Positions 53,364 to 63,376 of a stretch of 64,000 nt of DNA are shown piece by piece (position 1 is the stretch's first letter; each line of letters opens with the position of its first letter). The stretch comes from Tsuneonella sp. CC-YZS046. GTDB taxonomy: Bacteria > Pseudomonadota > Alphaproteobacteria > Sphingomonadales > Sphingomonadaceae. The translations under genes and the position numbers were made by a program. A model generated the notes under the pieces. It made no database searches. It was not told the DNA's origin and saw only the letters and a list, made by a program, of their open reading frames with translations. The DNA is taken from the NCBI RefSeq assembly GCF_035581365.1, contig NZ_CP141590.1, positions 1,980,001 through 2,044,000 of the forward strand, in the 5' to 3' direction.

Positions 53364-54596
53364 CTACTGGCCGACCCGCACCCCGCCCTTGTAGAGCGTG
53401 ACGACGCGCCCCTGCGCGGGCTGGCGGTCGAACGGCGTGTTTCCGGCGCTGGCCGCCATCCTGTCGGAACTGATGATCCACGGCCGGTCCGGATCGACGA
53501 TCGCGATATCCGCCTGCGCGCCCCGGGCCAGCTCGCCCGCATCGACCCCGAGCAGCGCGGCCGGGGTCCGCGCCGCGAGGCGGAACACGTCGGCCAGCTG
53601 GATAACGCCGTCGCGCACCAGCGAGAGCAGCATCGCCAGCAGGGTTTCCGCCCCGGCCATGCCCGGTTCCGCATCGGCGAACGGCAGCCGCTTGTCCTCC
53701 GGGCCGCGCGGATCATGGCCTGAAGCCACGACATCGATCGTCCCATCCGCGATGGCTTCCAGAACCGCCTTGCGATCCGCTTCTTCCCGCAAGGGCGGTG
53801 AAAGCCGCGCGAAGGTCCGGAAATTCGCGATGGCGAGATCGGACAGCATGAAATGGGCGGGCGTCACCCCTGCGGTGACCGCGACCCCGCGTTTTTTCGC
53901 GGCGCGCACCAGATCAAGCGCGGAGCGTGTGGTCACTTGCCGGAAATGCAGGCGCGCACCTGCCATTTCGGCCAGCGCGATGTCGCGCGCGACCGCCAGC
54001 GCTTCCGCCTCGGCCGGCGCGGCGGCAAGGCCGAGCCGGGTCGCCATATAGCCTGCTGTGGCCACTGCACCGCCCACCAGCGAGGCATCCTCGGCATGGG
54101 TGACAACCACCATGTCCAGCATCGCCGCATAGCGCAGCAGGCGGAGCATCACGCCGCTATCTTCGATCCAGCGCCGCCCGGTCGCGATGCCCCGGGCGCC
54201 GGCATCGCGCATCAGCGCGAGTTCCGCCAATTCCTTGCCCTGCAGCCCCCGCGTCGCCGCGGCCAGGGGGTGAACCCACAGATCCGGCTTGCCGCTGTAG
54301 GCCAGGAAACGGACGCGCGCCGGATGGTCCAGCGGCGGCGACTGGTCAGGCATCAGCGCCGCGCGGGTAATGCCGCCGAAATGGAAGGCGGGCTTGTCCA
54401 CCGCGAAAACCCCCAGATCGACCAGCCCGGGCGTGACCAGCTTGCCGCCGGCATCGACCAGTTCGTCACCCGGTTCCGCCGTGCAATCGCCGACTGCGGC
54501 AATCCGCCCGTCGACCAGGCGGACCGATCCTTCGCGCACGCCGTCCGGGCATACCAGACGGCCGCCGGTGATGATGATGGGCCGCTGCTGCTTCAT
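53364..54596 (-). CDS. pyrC: Pseudo-dihydroorotase (catalytically degenerate PyrC homologue)
   Basis: The 410-residue amidohydrolase-fold protein aligns with dihydroorotase over its whole length, but the metal-binding HxHxR motif after VTPGLVD is replaced by [13 protein letters not shown], and the DHAPH motif is changed to SGHDPRG. A single HAED segment and the [13 protein letters not shown] region remain. Such inactive PyrC' subunits form a complex with the catalytic aspartate carbamoyltransferase PyrB. It overlaps pyrB by four bases (ATGA), which supports co-translation. Genuine dihydroorotase must be supplied elsewhere. Confidence 0.85.
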   Translation of the reverse strand: MKQQRPIIITGGRLVCPDGVREGSVRLVDGRIAAVGDCTAEPGDELVDAGGKLVTPGLVDLGVFAVDKPAFHFGGITRAALMPDQSPPLDHPARVRFLAYSGKPDLWVHPLAAATRGLQGKELAELALMRDAGARGIATGRRWIEDSGVMLRLLRYAAMLDMVVVTHAEDASLVGGAVATAGYMATRLGLAAAPAEAEALAVARDIALAEMAGARLHFRQVTTRSALDLVRAAKKRGVAVTAGVTPAHFMLSDLAIANFRTFARLSPPLREEADRKAVLEAIADGTIDVVASGHDPRGPEDKRLPFADAEPGMAGAETLLAMLLSLVRDGVIQLADVFRLAARTPAALLGVDAGELARGAQADIAIVDPDRPWIISSDRMAASAGNTPFDRQPAQGRVVTLYKGGVRVGQ

Positions 54597-55621
54597 GCCA
54601 GCTGCCCTTGGTCGGGTGCCCAGCCGGGGACGCCCCGCGCCCTTCGGGTGAGCACTTCGAGGCAGGCCATGCGGATCGCGACGCCCATCTCGACCTGCCG
54701 CGTGATAAGGCTGCGCCCCGGCAGGTCCGCCACGTCGCTGTCGATCTCCACACCGCGATTCATCGGCCCCGGATGCATGACCAGCGCATCCGGCCCGGCG
54801 CGGGCGAGCCGCTCCGCCGTCAGCCCGTAGAGATAGCGGTATTCGCGCGGGGACGGGATGAACTGGCCGTCCATCCGCTCATTCTGCAAGCGCAGCATCA
54901 TCACGGCCTCGGCCCCGTCCAGCGCGGCATCGAAATCGGTATAGGGCCTCGCCCCCATCTCCTCCACCGCGGCCGGCATCAGGGCGGGCGGAGCGCATAC
55001 GCGCACCTGCGCCCCCAGCGCGGTCAAACACAATATGTTGGAGCGCGCGACCCGGCTGTGCAGGATGTCGCCGCAGATCGTCACCACCAGGCCATTGAAC
55101 TCCTCCCGGCCGCGCTCGCGCAGCGCATGGCGCAAGGTCAGCGCATCCAGCAGGGCCTGGGTGGGATGTTCGTGGCTGCCGTCGCCCGCATTGATTACCG
55201 GGCAATCGACCTGATCCGCGATCAGCGCGACCGCACCCGAGCTGGCATGGCGTATGACGATCGCATCCGCGCGCATGGCATTGAGCGTGACCGCCGTGTC
55301 GATCAGGGTTTCCCCCTTCTTCACGCTCGAGGTTGCGGCATGCATGTTCACCACATCGGCACCCAGCCGCTTGCCCGCGATCTCGAAGCTGAGCAGCGTG
55401 CGGGTGGAGTTTTCGAAGAAGGCGTTGATGATGGTCAGCCCGCCCAGCATCCCGGCATGTTTGGCGGATTGGCGATTGAACTCCACCCATTGCTCCGCTT
55501 CATCCAGCAGGAACAGGATTTCATGGGTCTGGAGTTCGCCGATGCCCAATAGCCCGCGATGCGGGAAGGCCAGCCCGCCTGCAGGATAGCGGCCCGGGTC
55601 GGATGGTCGTTCGGATGTCAT
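54593..55621 (-). CDS. pyrB: Aspartate carbamoyltransferase catalytic subunit
   Basis: The 342-residue enzyme contains the carbamoyl-phosphate motif [21 protein letters not shown] and the aspartate-site motif [12 protein letters not shown], then [17 protein letters not shown]. It makes carbamoyl-aspartate in pyrimidine synthesis. The start at 55621 ([10 protein letters not shown]) is the first with a sensible N terminus; a much longer frame upstream to 56263 overlaps sppA on the other strand and is not real. It is upstream of and overlaps the pseudo-dihydroorotase gene. Confidence 0.95.
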   Translation of the reverse strand: MTSERPSDPGRYPAGGLAFPHRGLLGIGELQTHEILFLLDEAEQWVEFNRQSAKHAGMLGGLTIINAFFENSTRTLLSFEIAGKRLGADVVNMHAATSSVKKGETLIDTAVTLNAMRADAIVIRHASSGAVALIADQVDCPVINAGDGSHEHPTQALLDALTLRHALRERGREEFNGLVVTICGDILHSRVARSNILCLTALGAQVRVCAPPALMPAAVEEMGARPYTDFDAALDGAEAVMMLRLQNERMDGQFIPSPREYRYLYGLTAERLARAGPDALVMHPGPMNRGVEIDSDVADLPGRSLITRQVEMGVAIRMACLEVLTRRARGVPGWAPDQGQLA

Positions 55622-55756
55622 TAAAGCCAAGCCCTTAGTGGAGCGCGCAGCGGCACTCAAGCGCTTTTGCCGAGGCGCAGCTTTCCGGTGGCGTATCCCC
55701 ACACCCCGCCCTAGAAAGGCGGCCATGACGACTATCGCGCAAGGAACCCTCCGGTC

Positions 55757-57655
55757 ATGAGTTTCGCGGGCAAGGTGTGGCGGCTGCTGGTGGGGATCAA
55801 GGACGGCCTTTCCCTGCTTTTCCTGCTCCTCTTCTTCGCGCTGCTCTATGGCGCGCTGACCATGCGGCCCAGTCCCGGAATGGTGCGGGAGGGCGCCCTG
55901 CTGCTCGACCTCGACGGCTCGGTCGTCGAGGAAGCGGCGGACATTGATCCTTTGCAGCTTCTGCTGTCCGACACCTTTCCCCCCGGGGAATATCCCGCGC
56001 GCGACCTGGTGCGCGCGATAGATGCCGCCGCGCAGGACAAGCGGATCAAGGTGATCGTGCTCGATCTCTCCCGCTTCCTGGGCGGCGGGCAGGTCCATCT
56101 GGCGGAGATCGGCGCAGCGCTGGACCGGGCGCGGGCCGCGAAGAAGCCGGTGCTGGCCTTCGCCAATGCCTATGTCGACGATGGCATGATGCTGGCCGCC
56201 CATGCCAGCGAGGTATGGGTCGATCCGATGGGCGGCGCGGTCATCACCGGACCGGGCGGGCAACGCCCCTATTTCGGGGGGCTGCTACAGATGCTGCAGG
56301 TAAAGGCGCATGTCTTCCGGGTCGGCACCTACAAATCGGCGGTCGAGCCGTTTCTGCGCAACGACATGTCGCCCGAAGCGCGGGAAAACGCGGCCTCGCT
56401 CTATCAGGCGATGTGGCAGGAATGGCAGGCGGATGTGAAGAAGGCCCGTCCCAAGGCCGATCTGGCAAAGGTCACGCGCGATCCGGTGCAATGGCTGACG
56501 GCCAGCCGGGGAGACGCGGCCAGGGCCGCCCTCGCCGCGGGTCTGGTCGACCGGCTGGGGGACAAGGCGGCCTTCGGCAACCGGGTCGCCCGGCTCGCCG
56601 GCGCGGACAGCTGGGACAACAGCCCCGGCGCCTATGCGCATACCTCGCTGGACGCCTGGCTGGCGGCGGTAAAGCCGCCCAAGCCCGGCAAGGCCATCGG
56701 AGTGATAACGGTGGCGGGCGAGATCGTGGATGGCGACGCCGGCCCCGGCACCGCCGGCGGAGACCGGATCGCCGAATTGCTGGACGAGGCCTTGACGGAC
56801 GATCTGGCCGCGCTGGTCGTGCGGGTGGATTCGCCCGGTGGATCGGTCATGGCCTCCGAGGAAATCCGCCGCGCGATTCTCCGCCACAAGGCGCGCAGGA
56901 TACCTATCGTCGTCTCGATGGCCAATGTCGCGGCCAGCGGGGGATACTGGGTGTCCACCCCGGCGGACCGGATCTTCGCGGAACCCGGGACCATCACCGG
57001 CTCGATCGGCATATTCGCGGTGGTGCCTACCTTCGAAGATACGCTGGCCAAGTGGGGGATCACCAGCGACGGCGTCCGCACCACGCCGCTGTCCGGCCAG
57101 CCCGACCTGCTGGGCGGCCTCAATCCCGAAACCCAGGCGATGGCGCAGGCCGCGATCGAGAACGGCTATGCCCGCTTCCTCACCATTGTCGCGAAATCGC
57201 GCGGCAAGACACCGGCTCAGGTCAACGAGATCGCGCAAGGGCGCGTCTGGGATGGCGGGACCGCGCGGCAGATCGGCCTGGTCGACCAATATGGCGGCCT
57301 CGATGACGCGCTGGCCTGGGCGGCCGGGAAGGCGGGGCTGAAGGATGGCGGATGGCATGCGAAATATCTCGGCAGCAAGACCGATCCCTATCGCTCCCTG
57401 CTGCAGGAAATGCTCCGCAAGGACAGCGAACAAGCCGCCCCGGCCCATGATTTCATTGCGCTGCTGACCGCGCGCCAGGCCGGATTCGGACAGGCCCTTG
57501 CGAAGAACGCGCGCCTGCTGCTCAGCGCCCAGGGCGCACAGGCCTATTGCCTCGAATGCCCGCAACGCCAAGCATCGGCCCCGGCGGGCGGGCAGGCGGA
57601 TTTCGGCCCGCTTTTCACCCTCGCGAGGTGGATAGGGGCACCCAACGCGCATTGA
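55757..57655 (+). CDS. sppA: Signal peptide peptidase SppA, 67K type (protease IV)
   Basis: The 632-residue protein has an N-terminal signal anchor ([17 protein letters not shown]) and two tandem S49 domains. The first supplies the catalytic Lys in [10 protein letters not shown] and the second the catalytic Ser in [16 protein letters not shown], as in the E. coli protein. It degrades cleaved signal peptides in the inner membrane. The start at 55757 has a GGAAC-type purine box. It ends 79 bases before tRNA-Val, at the boundary of the second integrated element. Confidence 0.93.
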   Translation: MSFAGKVWRLLVGIKDGLSLLFLLLFFALLYGALTMRPSPGMVREGALLLDLDGSVVEEAADIDPLQLLLSDTFPPGEYPARDLVRAIDAAAQDKRIKVIVLDLSRFLGGGQVHLAEIGAALDRARAAKKPVLAFANAYVDDGMMLAAHASEVWVDPMGGAVITGPGGQRPYFGGLLQMLQVKAHVFRVGTYKSAVEPFLRNDMSPEARENAASLYQAMWQEWQADVKKARPKADLAKVTRDPVQWLTASRGDAARAALAAGLVDRLGDKAAFGNRVARLAGADSWDNSPGAYAHTSLDAWLAAVKPPKPGKAIGVITVAGEIVDGDAGPGTAGGDRIAELLDEALTDDLAALVVRVDSPGGSVMASEEIRRAILRHKARRIPIVVSMANVAASGGYWVSTPADRIFAEPGTITGSIGIFAVVPTFEDTLAKWGITSDGVRTTPLSGQPDLLGGLNPETQAMAQAAIENGYARFLTIVAKSRGKTPAQVNEIAQGRVWDGGTARQIGLVDQYGGLDDALAWAAGKAGLKDGGWHAKYLGSKTDPYRSLLQEMLRKDSEQAAPAHDFIALLTARQAGFGQALAKNARLLLSAQGAQAYCLECPQRQASAPAGGQADFGPLFTLARWIGAPNAH

Positions 57656-57734
57656 AGGGCACCCAGCGCACACCGGGCTTGTCTTTCGCGCAGACGCGTG
57701 GCAAAGGCGCGCCCCTGCCGGCAGCGATGCGGGC

Positions 57735-57809
57735 GGGCGCGTAGCTCAGTGGTAGAGCACACCCTTCACACGGGTGGGGTCGCAAGTTCAATCCTTGCCG
57801 CGCCCACCA
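57735..57809 (+). tRNA. tRNA-Val (anticodon CAC)
   Basis: A complete 75-base tRNA is visible: acceptor GGGCGCG/CGCGCCC, D arm GCTCAGTGGTAGAGC, anticodon stem CACCC with loop TTCACAC, T arm with GTTCAATCC and an encoded CCA. It is immediately followed by genes of an apparently integrated element, so its 3' end is a likely attachment site. Confidence 0.95.
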
Positions 57810-57941
57810 TAAAATCAGATACTTAGCTGGTTTTATGGCCCTCCAATTTTCTTCGGGGGGTAGAGCCGGGTAGATCGAGCTATACACAGCCCGCCCCACT
57901 ATCGCTATTGCGGGAAAGAGCCGGGGGCGCATAATTGGGCA

Positions 57942-58745
57942 ATGTCCAGCCCGGTTCCGAAGTATGTTCCGCCCTCGATCACAGAGACGGCCTTTAATTG
58001 TCCGCACTGCGGTGCATTAGCGAAACAGAGTTGGTTCAGCCTAAAGGCCGACCCAAAGGAGAAGGACGAGCTTCCCCTCCGGATTTCCGAGGACACATTA
58101 AACCGCGAGTTCATCGATTCAATCGAGGACCTCGAAGAACGCAGGAAGATGCAGCGTTGGGCAGAACGCGTGATTGCGGGCACGCCATTCGTCGAACGGA
58201 ATAAGCAGGGCTCCTACGTTCATTGGGACCTCTATAACGCGGACCTCTCTCGCTGCTTCAACTGCGACAAGGTCGCCATTTGGGTTCAGTCTGCGCTCGT
58301 GTTCCCTGTGCGAGGCGACGCCCCCTTACCCAATCCCGATCTCCCGGAAGATGTCCGCCTCGACTTTGACGAAGCGGGCCGAATTTTGCGACTGTCACCT
58401 AGAGGTGCGTCAGCCCTGCTTCGCCTCGCCATTCAAAAGCTATGCAAGGAAGTGGGGGGTAATGGTAAGAACATCGACAGCGATATCGCTGCTCTGGTGG
58501 AGAAGGGCCTCGACGTTCGGATTCAGCAAGCCCTCGATGTTGTTCGAGTAATTGGCAACAATGCAGTCCACCCCGGGCAGGTCGATTTGCGCGACGATGT
58601 TGGCACAGCAGAAAAGCTCTTCGATCTCGTCAATATCATTGCCGATGCGATGATCTCACAGCCCAAGCGGATAGCGGAGATGTTCGATGGTCTCCCGCAA
58701 GGCGCGCGGGACGCGATCGCTAAGCGGGACGGCAAGATCGGATAA
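57942..58745 (+). CDS. DUF4145-domain protein with an N-terminal zinc ribbon
   Basis: The 267-residue protein has CPHCGALAKQSWF near the start and SRCFNCDKVAIWVQS in the middle, a two-part zinc ribbon. A helical DUF4145 domain follows (GASALLRLAIQKLCKEVGG and VRVIGNNAVHPGQVDLRDDV). DUF4145 is HEPN-related and often found next to restriction or defence genes. The start is close to the end of tRNA-Val. It is the first gene of a four-gene, tightly packed operon. Confidence 0.85.
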   Translation: MSSPVPKYVPPSITETAFNCPHCGALAKQSWFSLKADPKEKDELPLRISEDTLNREFIDSIEDLEERRKMQRWAERVIAGTPFVERNKQGSYVHWDLYNADLSRCFNCDKVAIWVQSALVFPVRGDAPLPNPDLPEDVRLDFDEAGRILRLSPRGASALLRLAIQKLCKEVGGNGKNIDSDIAALVEKGLDVRIQQALDVVRVIGNNAVHPGQVDLRDDVGTAEKLFDLVNIIADAMISQPKRIAEMFDGLPQGARDAIAKRDGKIG

Positions 58746-58760
58746 TAACAGGAGGGGGCG

Positions 58761-59018
58761 ATGGCGGGCGACAAATTCTCAAAGTCAGTGTCGATGCAAT
58801 GCTCCACTTGCGGCCGGACGCAATTCGAGCGCGAGACCGATGTGGGTCCGTTCCGTTGCGTGGGATGCAACCGCTCGTTCACCCGCGAGGAGCTGATGCG
58901 CGAGAACGGCGAACTCATCGACAACGAGGTGGGCAAGATGGCCGCCGATGTCGGCCAGTGGGCGCAAGACGAGCTTCGCAAAGCCTTCTCCAGCTCGAAG
59001 CACTTCAAGCTCAAATGA
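58761..59018 (+). CDS. Small zinc-ribbon protein
   Basis: The 85-residue protein contains MQCSTCGRTQFERETDVGPFRCVGCNRSFTREELMREN with two CxxC pairs. An acidic helical tail follows. This looks like the small putative zinc-binding family seen in phage and defence regions. It has a GGAGG ribosome site and overlaps the next gene by four bases. Confidence 0.8.
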   Translation: MAGDKFSKSVSMQCSTCGRTQFERETDVGPFRCVGCNRSFTREELMRENGELIDNEVGKMAADVGQWAQDELRKAFSSSKHFKLK

Positions 59019-59515
59019 GTCCGGGCGATTGGGCAAGTGCCGCCAGTGCGGGCGCGGCGTGGCTGGCGCTGCTTCTGGCGGGCATCTCGCTCTATAAGAA
59101 TCACAGGTCCGACAAGCGACAGGACGAGCTTGCCGCGACCACCGAACAGCTCAACCGGCTGCTCATCGAACGCGAGACCCAAGCGGGGCAAGACAGCAAA
59201 CGCGCGGACCTGTCCGCCAACCTCATCACGGTGGGTCAGCGCAGGCTGGGCAGCAGCATCTGGCGGCTCAAGGTATTCAATCGGGGCCAAGGGACAGCGC
59301 GGAACGTGCGGCTAATCGACCTTCAAGAGGGTGAGTCGGTCCTTGCCCAGAACGTCATCCGGCAGAAGTTTCCAGTGCCGATCCTCGAACAGCACCAATG
59401 GGTGGAAGTCGCCGCGATACAACATCTCAGCGGCCCATCCCGAGCTCACGTCAAGCTGGTGTGGGACGACGACTCAGGCGAGAATCACGAGAAGGAGGTC
59501 ACGCCCTCATTCTGA
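59015..59515 (+). CDS. Hypothetical single-span membrane protein
   Basis: The 166-residue product has an N-terminal membrane helix (GDWASAASAGAAWLALLLAGISLY), a charged coiled-coil segment (SDKRQDELAATTEQLNRLLIERE) and a beta-rich C-terminal part (RRLGSSIWRLKVFNRGQGTARNV). I do not recognise the family. The ATG overlaps the stop of the zinc-ribbon gene (ATGA), and its own stop overlaps the next start by one base, so translation is probably coupled. Confidence 0.7.
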   Translation: MSPGDWASAASAGAAWLALLLAGISLYKNHRSDKRQDELAATTEQLNRLLIERETQAGQDSKRADLSANLITVGQRRLGSSIWRLKVFNRGQGTARNVRLIDLQEGESVLAQNVIRQKFPVPILEQHQWVEVAAIQHLSGPSRAHVKLVWDDDSGENHEKEVTPSF

Positions 59516-60273
59516 TGTGCGCGAAGCCCAACCTAGACGACGCGAAGGCCTGCCTCGCCCGAGCCCAACGACATTATCGCGAGCTCAACGAGTTGGCGGG
59601 ACCGGACAAGCTATGGGGATTCACCGAGGGGCAGGACGGGGACACCGGGGAGTGGTTCAACTGCCTCCATCTCGACCGAGGGCGGCTGGTTGCCGCCAAG
59701 CCGGTCCTTGCCGACAGCGCGACCAATGCAATCTCCGCGCTCGATCACGTCGCCGCCGCGATTGCCAAGGCGAACGGGCACGACCGGCTTAGGTGGCTCC
59801 ACTACCCCCTCGGGCTCACGGACGACGATTTCAACGAGGCCTGCGGCAAGACGAAAGATGCGCTGGGCGACGCAATGCTGGGCGTCCTCGCCAATGCGCG
59901 ACAGGCCCACCCAGTCGAGCGCCATCACATCGAAGCCGCAAGGCAGATTTCCAACGATGGGAAGCATTGGGGGTTTCGGCCCGCCGATGGCAAGGCCGCA
60001 GCGATTCAGCTAGTGGTGCCCGGAAACGGTCACAAGGTTTTCGATCTCCCGGCGGACGCCTTTGCTGCCGCAGACGCGCACGAGTTTTACCGGGGGCAGG
60101 AGCGGTTGCCGAAGGGCGATTACCTCATTGTCGTCAACCTGCTGGTCTCCGGGCTCGACGATGGTTTGCCCGACGCGGCCAATTCGATCCTCGAATGCTC
60201 CTTCCGCTTCGTGCGGGGAGTCATCGACGCTGTTGCGGCGGCCGGAGCCGGAGAGGACGATCACACCGCATAG
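59515..60273 (+). CDS. HEPN-like hypothetical protein
   Basis: The 252-residue protein contains ARAQRHYRELNELAGPDKLWGF, then a helical region (KPVLADSATNAISALDHVAAAIA) with the SALDH motif seen in families with a HEPN-like fold, HPVERHHIEAARQISNDGKHWGF and a C-terminal strand-rich part. No recognised RxxxxH catalytic motif is certain. The gene is last in the cargo operon and converges on the phage-type gene with a 13-base overlap. A role in defence is inferred only from context. Confidence 0.65.
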   Translation: MCAKPNLDDAKACLARAQRHYRELNELAGPDKLWGFTEGQDGDTGEWFNCLHLDRGRLVAAKPVLADSATNAISALDHVAAAIAKANGHDRLRWLHYPLGLTDDDFNEACGKTKDALGDAMLGVLANARQAHPVERHHIEAARQISNDGKHWGFRPADGKAAAIQLVVPGNGHKVFDLPADAFAAADAHEFYRGQERLPKGDYLIVVNLLVSGLDDGLPDAANSILECSFRFVRGVIDAVAAAGAGEDDHTA

Positions 60274-60632
60274 GGACTGGTCTCCGCCGCCCTATTCGAG
60301 CACGCCCCGCACAGCCGATGATGGTTGCCCTCGCTCTCGAAGGGCTTGCGGCATCGCAGGCAGGGGCGCGTGGCGGCACGACGCAGAGCCAGCGCTTCTC
60401 TCGTAGATCCACCATGCTTCCACATGCCATTACGCTTGCCGCGCGGTGCCCCGGGATTTCGGCCCCCATGCATCCTACACCGGGCTTTTCCCCGCACGGC
60501 TGGACAACGACACGACTTTCCCGCCCGGTTCCTGGCTCCGCACAGCTTTGCGTTCGTCAGGAGCTTCGGCATTCCGTCCGTGGGATTGTCGGCCTGTTTC
60601 TTCTGCCCCCCTGTGGTCGTGATAATGGACAT
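60261..60632 (-). CDS. HGGXSTG-domain phage protein
   Basis: The 123-residue basic protein has CGARNRAGKSCRCPAVRGKARCRMHGG followed by GAPRGKRNGMWKHGGST, the signature of small phage-associated HGGXSTG proteins, and a C-terminal CxxC zinc knuckle (CLRCRKPF and CGACSNR). Its start lies inside the 3' part of the next gene on the same strand (overlap about 158 bases; Met21 at 60572 would reduce it). The function is unknown. Confidence 0.75.
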   Translation of the reverse strand: MSIITTTGGQKKQADNPTDGMPKLLTNAKLCGARNRAGKSCRCPAVRGKARCRMHGGRNPGAPRGKRNGMWKHGGSTREALALRRAATRPCLRCRKPFESEGNHHRLCGACSNRAAETSPYAV

Positions 60633-61281
60633 GCTGGTGTGTCTCCTTCGTAACGACGATATTCTGCTTGGTGGAGCGCCGCTTGCCTTTTAGCGCTTGC
60701 AGAGCTTCGATCTGCATCGTGAAGGTACGGGCGAGCTTACTGGCCGTGGCTGCGGTCTTGATATCGTGCTTGTGCTTCAGGGCTCGTGCAGATGTTTGCA
60801 TCTGCATCATGTGCACCGCTACCATCTGCGCTGCGAGGCAGGCTTCCATCTCATTGCGCGGCCTGATGCTGTTTATCAAGGCAAGTGCGGCAGAAAACTG
60901 GTTCTCGTCCAACCGCCATTGCCTGGCTTCGTCATCCCAGATGTCGCGAGAGCAAAGTGCTTCAAGCTGCGTCATGAACGTAGTTATGACAGCCTGCGAT
61001 CGTGTCCCTAGAGCATCCGCAAGCTGGAGCAGCCATGTGTTCTCGTCGCTGTGAGGCGAAGTCCAAACTTCTTCATCTTTCCCTGCAGATTCCAGGATAA
61101 CATTTGGCGGGATAGGGCGAGACCGTGCGCGCTTTTCGGCCGCAATCGACCATGCTCGAATTTCAGCAGAGGGTTCTGTCCGGATACGATTTCGGCTCGG
61201 CGGACGAGCCGTGACATCGTCATCGCACACCAGACCATTCTGCGGAATAGGTCCATCAGATTTCGAATGCGGGGGTGCCAT
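60475..61281 (-). CDS. Phage-type hypothetical protein
   Basis: The 268-residue protein has a disordered basic N terminus, a central helical region (WLLQLADALGTRSQAVITTF) including NEMEACLAAQMVAVHMMQMQ, and a His-rich tail (ETHQHVHYHDHRGAEETG). It resembles small proteins encoded beside HGGXSTG genes in prophage regions. No enzyme motif is visible. It starts two bases after the stop of the upstream gene and overlaps the HGGXSTG gene at its 3' end. Confidence 0.65.
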   Translation of the reverse strand: MAPPHSKSDGPIPQNGLVCDDDVTARPPSRNRIRTEPSAEIRAWSIAAEKRARSRPIPPNVILESAGKDEEVWTSPHSDENTWLLQLADALGTRSQAVITTFMTQLEALCSRDIWDDEARQWRLDENQFSAALALINSIRPRNEMEACLAAQMVAVHMMQMQTSARALKHKHDIKTAATASKLARTFTMQIEALQALKGKRRSTKQNIVVTKETHQHVHYHDHRGAEETGRQSHGRNAEAPDERKAVRSQEPGGKVVSLSSRAGKSPV

Positions 61282-61283
61282 AA

Positions 61284-62477
61284 TCAGTCCAGCACGAATC
61301 CCGGTGGCGGTGGCGGCATGCCTTGCAGTGGGTTCCTCAGCCCTGCACCCTTCGCTCCACCAAGCGGGGGCGCTCCGTAGTATCCTGGGAATGTGGTGTG
61401 CAGATGGTCGCCCTCATCCAGCATTCGAGCGTCGGGGTGGAACTTGCGAACCTCGCGCTTGAGCCAGGACATCGACTTGCCCGGTGGCGGAAGTAGATCG
61501 AGTGAGGATCCTGAAAGGTGCCCGCTATTCTGTGCGGGCCGATACCCACGACGGCGCATATCGGCCTGATAGGCCTCATCACGATACCCGGATGTGATCC
61601 GAATGCCGGGAATGGCGCTCTGGATGTCGGCATAGATATTCATCCCGCCTGCATCGCCTTCCAATACGAAACCGGGCGGAAGCGGGGGCAAGTCTCTCTT
61701 AAGGGGTGCGCCTGCAATGGGATCGCCCAGACGAGGGGCATCCGAAATGGTGGCCTGCTCTTCCTGGGTCCTTTCCGATGTCCCCAGCACAATAGCACGG
61801 GCGGTTTCGCGGGCGCTCTTGAATGCCTTGTCCACTGCTTTGCGCTTTTTGCTGGCGTCCAGCGTGGACCATTCAGGGCTGCTGATAAGGTCCATCACGC
61901 TTGAATAAGCTGCGGGGCCTGCGATCTCCTGTAGCGCGTCGTATTGCTCTGGCGTCCATTGATGACGAACGCCCTGGATGGAATAGTAATTGCTCGGCAG
62001 TCCGTTGCGAGCGCCGATGGCAAGCATCTCATTGTTAACCGGATCGTTCTTTTCAGTACTCTGCCGAAAAGGCGACAGCACATCAGGCCCGGGAGTCCCT
62101 TCGGATGTGATGGGCCTGCCCCAGATATCCCGCTTGGGCAGGAGATTGTCTGAAAGGCCGGGGATACCGCTCATAAACTCTTCACCCAGCGTGTTGCGCT
62201 GGCGCTGGACTGGATCAAGCGCGCGCGCTGGACCGGCCAGCACGTTGGGCATCCCCCACATGCGCACGCGCCCACCAGAGGCAAGACCCAAGGTGTCACC
62301 ATCGATAGCGTTGGTGATGTTCCCCAGTGAAGGGATCGCGTCCTGCCGCGATGCTTTCGGTGCTGGAGCATCGAGAACGAAACCCTCAGGAAGCTGCGGC
62401 AAGTCCTCTTCCTTGCGCTTCTTGCGAGGCGGATCGCTGTCGAGGACGAACCCAGGGGGCAGCGGCGGCAGGCTCAC
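61284..62477 (-). CDS. Virion-associated protein with repeated Pro-rich anchors and a D-Ala-D-Ala peptidase-like domain
   Basis: The 397-residue product contains four copies of a PPLPPGFVL or PPPPGFVL motif: near the start, near residue 27, near residue 265 and at the very end. The C-terminal 130 residues (IRITSGYRDEAYQADMRRRG then NSGHLSGSSLDL and GDHLHTTFPGYYGA) resemble a peptidase M15-type fold, with His in GHLSGSSLD and HLH. GTG at 62477 overlaps the upstream stop (GTGA) and is preferred to GTG at 62492. It may be a phage internal or tail protein that degrades peptidoglycan. Confidence 0.7.
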   Translation of the reverse strand: MSLPPLPPGFVLDSDPPRKKRKEEDLPQLPEGFVLDAPAPKASRQDAIPSLGNITNAIDGDTLGLASGGRVRMWGMPNVLAGPARALDPVQRQRNTLGEEFMSGIPGLSDNLLPKRDIWGRPITSEGTPGPDVLSPFRQSTEKNDPVNNEMLAIGARNGLPSNYYSIQGVRHQWTPEQYDALQEIAGPAAYSSVMDLISSPEWSTLDASKKRKAVDKAFKSARETARAIVLGTSERTQEEQATISDAPRLGDPIAGAPLKRDLPPLPPGFVLEGDAGGMNIYADIQSAIPGIRITSGYRDEAYQADMRRRGYRPAQNSGHLSGSSLDLLPPPGKSMSWLKREVRKFHPDARMLDEGDHLHTTFPGYYGAPPLGGAKGAGLRNPLQGMPPPPPGFVLD

Positions 62478-63376
62478 TTGGCCGGCACCCACTGGCCGTT
62501 GCGCAGTTCTATCCTGCGGCCTGTCCGGGGATCGATGGCAGTCGGCACGCTACTGCCCTTGCGCGGCGCACCAGCCAGGGTTGCGCGCGGCGGCAATGGC
62601 ATCTTGCGGAGCTTCTCCCGGTTGCCCTGCCGAATACCTTCGAGCGATGTGCGATGGCCCTGACGAACGCCCTCCAGTTCTATATCGTTGCCGGTGCGAT
62701 GGTCATCCAGTTCCAGATCGCGGCTATGCGCAGATGGTCCGCTGGATTTGAGGACGTAATCCTCAACGGCCCGGAAATACTCATCCGTCCCCGGCTGAAT
62801 CCCGAGATGCTTGGCATATAGCTCGAAATCTTCGGGACCCCGGTAAACTTCCTTGGCCTCTCCGGTAATGGGATCGTAGACGATCCGGGCGCGGCCTATC
62901 GTCGTCGGACGTGAGGCATCCAGATCGGCCTGGCGCTGATCTACCCAATCTTCCCGCCGCCACTTCTCGATCGTATTGTCAGTGTCCCGAGCGCGGCTGG
63001 CCATGCGACCCGTGATTTCCGCAGCCCTGCCCCAATCGTCATTCATGAAGGCAGCAGCGCGAGCGAACCGATCCGCCCAGGATGCAGCCTTGTTATTCGC
63101 TTCCAGTTGCTTCCGGGCACCTTCGTAATCGAACACTTCACGAGGCGTCGGCTGTCGGGGAGCGGAGTTTTCCGGCGCACCCTGGATCATGGGGGCGCCA
63201 ACCAGTTCAGACGGGCGCTTGCCGGAATTTGGATCACGTATATCGGTAGATGGCATTTCCTGAGCCGGGGGAAGGTAGATAGGGTTGGCAACACCCTGAC
63301 CTTCGCCCTGTGCGAACAGGTTTTTGGGATTGTTGGTTGCAAGCAGGCCGCGGCCCTTCAATCGCTTAAACAGCAT
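62474..63376 (-). CDS. Phage structural-type hypothetical protein
   Basis: The 300-residue hydrophilic product starts MLFKRLKGRGLLATNN and has a central helical domain (RKQLEANNKAASWADRFARAAAF through WRREDWVDQRQADLDASRP) and a segment of repeated GVRQGHR/GIRQGNR-type units near residues 240-260, probably a coiled coil. ATG at 63376 has an AGAAGGA site; an upstream ATG at 63385 is possible. It overlaps its neighbours by a few bases on both sides, as in phage late operons. No domain is recognised. Confidence 0.65.
   Translation of the reverse strand: MLFKRLKGRGLLATNNPKNLFAQGEGQGVANPIYLPPAQEMPSTDIRDPNSGKRPSELVGAPMIQGAPENSAPRQPTPREVFDYEGARKQLEANNKAASWADRFARAAAFMNDDWGRAAEITGRMASRARDTDNTIEKWRREDWVDQRQADLDASRPTTIGRARIVYDPITGEAKEVYRGPEDFELYAKHLGIQPGTDEYFRAVEDYVLKSSGPSAHSRDLELDDHRTGNDIELEGVRQGHRTSLEGIRQGNREKLRKMPLPPRATLAGAPRKGSSVPTAIDPRTGRRIELRNGQWVPAK

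Noticed and set aside
54593-56263. 556-residue version of pyrB extending upstream
   Set aside because: The extra 214 residues are antisense to sppA and unlike aspartate carbamoyltransferase.
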